Of a DNA stretch of 64,000 bases, positions 58,101 through 64,000 are shown piece by piece (the first letter of the stretch is position 1; each line of letters begins with the position of its first letter). The notes beneath the pieces are model-generated. The model was not told the DNA's origin, searched no databases, and saw only the letters and a list, made by a program, of their open reading frames with translations. The translations under genes and the position numbers were made by a program. Source of the DNA: Agelaius tricolor (lineage: Eukaryota; Chordata; Aves; Passeriformes; Icteridae); assembly GCA_023055355.1 (NCBI GenBank), contig JALJCS010000022.1:10153001-10217000 (forward strand), in the 5' to 3' direction.

Positions 58101-61100
58101 GAGGAAGTGGTAATAATTAGCAACTGATTAGAAGGAAAATGAGTCAGAGCTAAAGCATACGAGTCAAATTTACTTCATGTGGTAAAGAATTCTATTTAGT
58201 AGCTTGAAAATACTGCATAACATGCTGGAGAAGAAAACTAAATATTTTTTCTGTTCATTCCTTTTCTGTTCAGTGTTTATGCAGAGACCACAGTGATTTT
58301 CAGAAAGTTTGCTATGTGGATATTTGAGGAGATGAACTGTGGTAACAGCACTGCAGTGTAATCTGCCTTTCCCCTCCGAAATGGAGCTAATGGTGCAGAC
58401 CACCCCTCCACAGAGGAAAATACATTTGTGGGGTGTTATTGATGGTGATTCAGGCTGTGTCCATGCAGTGATTGTAGGATTTGCTGTGTCTGCCTGGACA
58501 AGCCCTTTCCCAAAGTCCCTGAAAGCTGAGAGAGAAGCAGCAGCCCTTGGGCATGACCCCACAGCTGCTGTCCTCTAGGGAAAAAAGGTATTTTTCATAG
58601 AATTCAGAGAATGAATTGGGTTGGAAGAGACCTTAAAGACCATCTGGTCCCATGGGCAGGGCCACCTTCCATTATCCCAGGCTGCTCCAAGCCCCATCCA
58701 ACCTGGCCTTGGACACTGCCAGGGATCCAGGGAGAGCCACAGCTTCTGAGGACAACCTGTCCATAGGAACCTGTGGACAGGTAAGTCCACAAGAGGGCGA
58801 ATTGAAGCTCAAAACCCATCCCCAGCCTCTGTGGAAGCTGAGTCAGGAAGTGTCACTGTGATTTGGGTGACCTCCTGCAGGAGCAGGGGAATGCAGGGCG
58901 AAAAGAAGATGTCCATGGAAGTCTGAACTTGGTGTCTGGTCAGAAAGAAGTGCTGAAAGCTGTTCTCATAAAAATGTATTCCAATTTCCAAGGAACTAGG
59001 CAGTTCTGGCAAGGAAAAAGTAGATTTTGTCTGCATCTCATCTCTGGTAAGTTCATGAGTCTGGCAAGGAAGGAGAGTCGACTGTCTGATTTGGAAAACC
59101 AGAATGTTTCAGCCTGCTGTGACTGTTTGAAAGTTCTTTGCACTTGTAAGAAAAAGAAATCAACCCACCAACCTGCAAATCAGCCAGGAACAGAAATATA
59201 ACAGAAATATATTAAATATAACAGAAAAGAAGCTCTAGCTGCCACTCTGGTGCAAAACAAACCTGTAATAAAACCCAACTGTAATTAACAGAGGAATAAA
59301 TGTACATTTCCTCATATCTCAATCAACATTTGACTTGGAGGTCAGGATCCTGAAAGGAAACCTTCCTTTTGAAGAGAAGTTGGCAAAAGAATGCTTCATT
59401 TCACCTGTGTGGTTAGTGGGAGATCAATATTTTACTCGTGTAACAGAGAAGGGTTTACAGCCATGAAAATGTTACATTTGCATGAACAGCTATGTAAAAG
59501 ATAATGATAGACTGAAGCTATGACACACATCTCGGGTTTGTTTGGAAGTCTAATAATTTTGCTTTTATTTATCCTCAGCTAAAGGGTTTTAATGTTTGTT
59601 TGTTTAACAAAAAAGCACTTCCACAGAGAAGGCAGGGCTGTGCAAAAGGAAAAGCTCCACTGGGATCAGTTCCAGCCTGTGCAGTGAGCTCCTGCAGGCA
59701 CTACACTGCAAACCTTTCCACTCCTGCAAAGGGCTGCCTTTATTGCCTGGAGAACAGACCAGGATTTTATTTCCCCTTCAATAAAAAGCCAAAGGTCTCT
59801 GCTCAACACTGTCTCTGCCCAGGAGAAAAAGAAACAATAAGAGCAAACCCCAACCCACATATGTTCACATTTGCTTTGTTACCCTGATCCTGGATGCTGC
59901 AGCTCCACTCGTGGCACAATTGTCCTGAAGACAGAGGACAATTGTCCTCAGGGATTGTTTTATTCTCTTTCAGGTTGCATTTTCTATCCTTGTCCTCACT
60001 ACTGGACACATTTTTCAGTGTGTCCAGATCCTTTTTGTGGTGCCCAGTCTGGACACAGCAGCATATTGAGAGAGTAAAGAGACTCAGAAGATACAGCACT
60101 TCATCTATCTGTAACTAGCATGGGGTGATGTTATATAGCATTATACTCACTTTATGGCTCTGGTTTCAGTCTGGGAGTGTTTGAAATTGCAGCCTGAAGA
60201 TTGACTAAGACAGAATTTACTTTCTCATCTTCGTCACTGAAGTGCTTTAGACTTGTTTAAACAGAAGTGGTAGGAGCTTTATTCCTAAAATAGAAAGGGT
60301 TGATTATTTCATCTACCCCAATCCAGGTGTCATCATATCCAGGTGTTACCTACCACAGGCAAATCTTTACATCAATTTAATATAACTTCATGTGATTATA
60401 ACATGCTATTAACCACCTGTTATGTAATTACAGATCCTGCTATTTAGAATCAACCATTATTTATTACATTCAAATATAATAATTGCCTGTGCAAACCCCT
60501 TGATCCAAAATGATATACACAAATTATATTACATTAACAATGTTGTTATTACTAAAACCTGAAGCTTGCACTCATTACAGGAGAAAAATTACAGCAACCT
60601 ACCAAACATTTGCACTTAATAAAATTATTAATATTTTGAACAAAAATGCAGTCTTTCAGATGAGGTTAGCTTCTGGATTTTGGGATGCCCACATTAAAAT
60701 CTGATCTATGGTAATTCATTTCCTTAAGTATGTTTTTTCTGCCTGTATTTCTCCTGGGCCACAGGGACTCAGAAGGGTTAATAGAGGATTTCTAAGGTAA
60801 GCCTTTGTCCAAGAGAAGTGGATTTAGGGTCTCCTGTGGAAGTGGGCACTGCTCAGAAAGCCAACAAGATGGACAGTCAGCACTGAGCTTGCAGCAGTGA
60901 GACAGCTTTGTGTTTATTATCAAAGGAATTTTTCCTTTTTCTATTGTTTGAGCCATTCTGTGGCAGATCCTGAATGGGAGTGTGGAAAAGGTGCCCTGTT
61001 GTTTCAGGTGTCATTGAAAGTGAAGTAGTTCAGCAGGATGCTGGTGCACTGAGGAAGGTGGCAGGGCTGGCTGTTGATAAGAAATGTGGTTTTCTGAGAG

Positions 61101-63727
61101 GATTTTGCCTGGTACTTCATTATTGTGATGGGCTGCCTGTATGTATTTTATAAAGTGGAGATTGTAACTCTTGCAGTCTTGTAATCTGTTTGGGATCTGC
61201 TTTAGGGCATTTTCTGTTTCTGGATCAGATCCTTGCCAAACCTCAGCCACAGCAGGGAAATTGTGCTTCCAGGAGAATCTGCTTCAGCAAAGAAATAGGA
61301 TTGTTTTATTGACAACAATGGCCACAGAAAATGATTTCCAGACACTGGGCAGTGGCTCTGAAGAGAAAGGAATGGGAAATGGCACAGGAACCTAAGGGAG
61401 AAAAGAGCCTTGATGTGATCCCAAAGCTCCTGTGGAAGGGCAGGGAGAGCTGGGGCTGTCTCCACTGGGAGCATCAGTGCCAGGCTGCAGCTGGGGCTCC
61501 TGCCTGGTCCCTCAGAGCAGGGACCTGCTTGGATCTCTGAGTGGGATGGTCCCAGGAATCTGCCTTAAATGTCTGAATTTCTGCCACTTGGTGTTGGAAG
61601 TCAGTTTTGCCTCCAAATACAACTGCAGAACTCAGTCCCATGTCTGTGCTGGTCAAACAGCTGTTCCCCTCATGAAGGACAGTTTTGTCCTTTTTGTCGT
61701 TTAAATGACTTTATGGATACAATCTCTCCTTTTTAACACAAATGCTCTTGGCATTGAGGTTTTTTACTCTGGCTGTGGTCTTATTCCTTTTGTCAGGGTG
61801 GCAGAAGAGTTTGATGCAATTTCAGCCATATTGGGAATAGGAGGCAGCACTGCAAGGTTTATAACCAGCAGCAATCAGCCCAGCTGAATTAATGAAACCA
61901 TTGTCCTAAATTCAAAACCAGGTGGGATAGATTGTTTAGGAAGCTGGCCAAGATATATAGGCAAAAGTATGTGTTAATAATACATAGCACTGTTTCTTTA
62001 TGCAGGGGGTGACTACGTGGGAAGATTGTCAATATTTGTTTGATAGCAATGTTAAACTTCATTTAATGACAAAATAAAATGTTTTAGCATTTTGGGGGTA
62101 AAGGAACTCATGGCAGGTTGTGAGCATGAGCACCAACTTTGGGTTTGGAGCTCTTAGTTACAAGTGAATGTGAATTTTCGAGCTGTGAAAGCTGTCAAGT
62201 GCTTCTGGTTATCCTTAAGTTTATGGCAACGTTTTTACTCTTCAGTGAAATTTCATGGGATTGTGGTTTAATGGATCATTCCTCTAATTATTTTCCTTTC
62301 TTGGTTCAGCAAACAATAAAATCTTTCAGACCCACCCTCCTCCTGCAAATCACAGCAGTGCATTTTTCAGTTTCTGCGGTTTGTTGGGTAACAGATCAAA
62401 TTTGTTCAACAAACATAAAGCAAGATCCAGGGGAGATCTGGGATGGATGAAAGCTGAACTGCCCTTCCCTTATCTCTTGCTGGCCTCAGTTGCCGAAACC
62501 TTGGAGGTATTTAAATTTAATTTTTGAAACTGGGACATTTAGCAACTGTCAAAAAGGTCAGAAATGGTGGCAGATATCGGAGTGCCAGATGAGGGTACTG
62601 AAGAGAGGAAAGCAGAAGATATTTTCTCTCTGAGCAGTGGTGGTTCCCATCTTAAAATGGCTTAAGAGTTATTCTGTTCAGCAAAGAAACGTCCCAGGTC
62701 AAATCCAACACTCTCATCCCAGAAAACCAACCTAAACACTGGATTGCCAGGTGGACAGGGTGAGGGAGGTCTCTGCTTCTACCTCTGTGGTGCCAGGCAT
62801 GGAGAATTGCAGGGTAAGGAGCAGCTTTCTGCATTTTAAAGGTTGTTTGAAAGTGTTGAAACCTCAGTCCTAGTCCCTACTCTAGGTCTCATCATTGTCT
62901 CTGTTGCAGTAGCTGTTTGTGTAGATCTTGGGTATTAAGACATCCTAATGACAAGGAAATCCTCAACAATTATATTTTTCATTTATTTTTCCATTGCTGT
63001 TGATGCTTAATCAATCTTAACAGCTGCAGACCTGAGTGTGTTGGTTTAAGGAGCGGTGACTTGACGTTCATACAGAGGAATATGTTGTGTTCTGATATGG
63101 TATGTAAAATATTGGGGTATTTGCTACCAGAAAGTAAACAGGGATCAAAGAGTTCCTGTTCTGCACAATGTCCCCTTGCTTTAAGGTCAAAGATTTCCCT
63201 TATCTCATACTTATATTTGGTAAACAAATTTTGTTGCGTTCCAAGAGGTTGGTGCTCATTAATTGGGGTGGGTTGGAGCCAGTGGAGGTCTGGGAGAGGG
63301 AGGAGTGTTGGTTGCAGATGAGGTGCAACCAACAGCAGCATAAAATGAGACAAGACACAAGTGTCCTTTCATCTGCCTAGTGCTTTTCCCAAATAATCCC
63401 AATTTCCTCAACATCTCTTCCAAACATGGGAGAGAACTCAAAAATAGCAGAGCTGGTTGCCTAATAAATGCTTCAACTGAAATCTTTCACTGGCTCAAAG
63501 GAACTGTGTCTCAAGCTCTTCAAGCTTTAAATAATAGATTGGTTCAATTTTCTATGACTTTACTTGAAACATCTTGTTATGACAGGTCCAGAACAGAAAT
63601 TTTTTACACTTTAGTATTTTGATCAAAATTAAATTCTTTGCTGAATTCAGCCTGAATTTGTGCTGAGCCTTTTTTCTCCCTGTTTTTCAACTCTGCTTCT
63701 GGCTGGAGCATGGTTACTGCTCTGGAA
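55151..63727. other. Intergenic region downstream of HTRA1
   Basis: I found no exon with splice sites and protein-like coding. Recognisable content is limited to a CR1 3' end at 58597-58765 and short inverted repeats near 59934 and 60002. Confidence 0.7.
58597..58765 (-). mobile_element. CR1 LINE 3'-end fragment
   Basis: The + strand reads catagaattcagagaatgaa, then gggttggaagagaccttaaa and ccatccaacctggccttgga. This is the CR1 3' end in minus orientation, truncated at its 5' side. Confidence 0.87.
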
Positions 63728-64000
63728 TGTCAGAGATTGTAAGAGCTGAATTGAGGGATGCAGGACTCCAGGCAGCTCTCCAAAATGCAGTTTATTCCAT
63801 CCAAGAGGTTACAGCAGTCCAGGGCTGTGGATGACAGAGCTGTGCCCACAGCTGTCAGCTCCAGCTGCAGGCAGGCCTGGAGACCCCTTGGTTTTGGTTA
63901 CAATGCATTATAGACTTTTCTTTGCTGAGCATCTTAATACAGAAGAACCAATCTATCCCTTAACTTTTATCTATAGCTCATCATAACTACCATAATTACC
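63728..64000 (-). mobile_element. Probable LTR, cut by the window end
   Basis: From tgtcagagattgtaagagct onward the sequence looks like an avian LTR read backwards. It has an AATAAA on the minus strand (tttatt at 63791) and a GC-rich then AT-rich layout. The other end lies outside the window, so no target duplication can be checked. Confidence 0.5.

Noticed and set aside
55151..63727. Exons of the next gene (DMBT1 is expected downstream by synteny)
   Set aside because: I searched the translated frames for SRCR or CUB-like cysteine patterns and splice-flanked coding and found none, so the next gene probably starts beyond the window.

Overview
The window looks like nuclear DNA of a songbird (passerine). 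It holds two intron-rich vertebrate genes, PLEKHA1 and HTRA1, in tandem on the + strand. Several CR1 LINE 3' ends and three solo LTRs of a type I recognise from songbird genomes accompany them. There are no bacterial operons, CRISPR arrays, tRNA or rRNA genes. The order PLEKHA1 then HTRA1 is the one known from human 10q26. No ARMS2-like gene lies between them, as expected outside primates.

Layout: 1-16500 is the 3' part of PLEKHA1 (ten coding exons ending in the usual C-terminus, one alternative in-frame terminal exon, and a 3'UTR ending near a poly(A) signal at 16474). 16500-22259 is intergenic. It contains two local duplications and, just before HTRA1, a G-rich minisatellite that leads into a CpG-rich promoter. 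22260-54590 is the complete HTRA1 coding sequence in nine exons (474 codons plus stop) with a 14.2-kb first intron, and the 3'UTR runs to about 55150. 55150-64000 is downstream intergenic DNA with a CR1 fragment and the start of another LTR; I see no exon there.

All splice sites were placed by hand from the translated protein. Every intron has GT-AG ends, and the phases join without error. PLEKHA1 (TAPP1) is a cytosolic adaptor that binds PI(3,4)P2 at the plasma membrane. HTRA1 is a secreted serine protease with IGFBP, Kazal, protease and PDZ parts. They are neighbours by conserved synteny, and nothing in the sequence shows that they act together.

I found no previously undescribed system. 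The most interesting items are the minisatellite in the HTRA1 promoter region (with a dispersed repeat copy inside it), the alternative PLEKHA1 C-terminus, the LTR insertions with exact 6-bp target duplications, and an A-rich, G-poor block followed by an LTR-like segment in HTRA1 intron 6.
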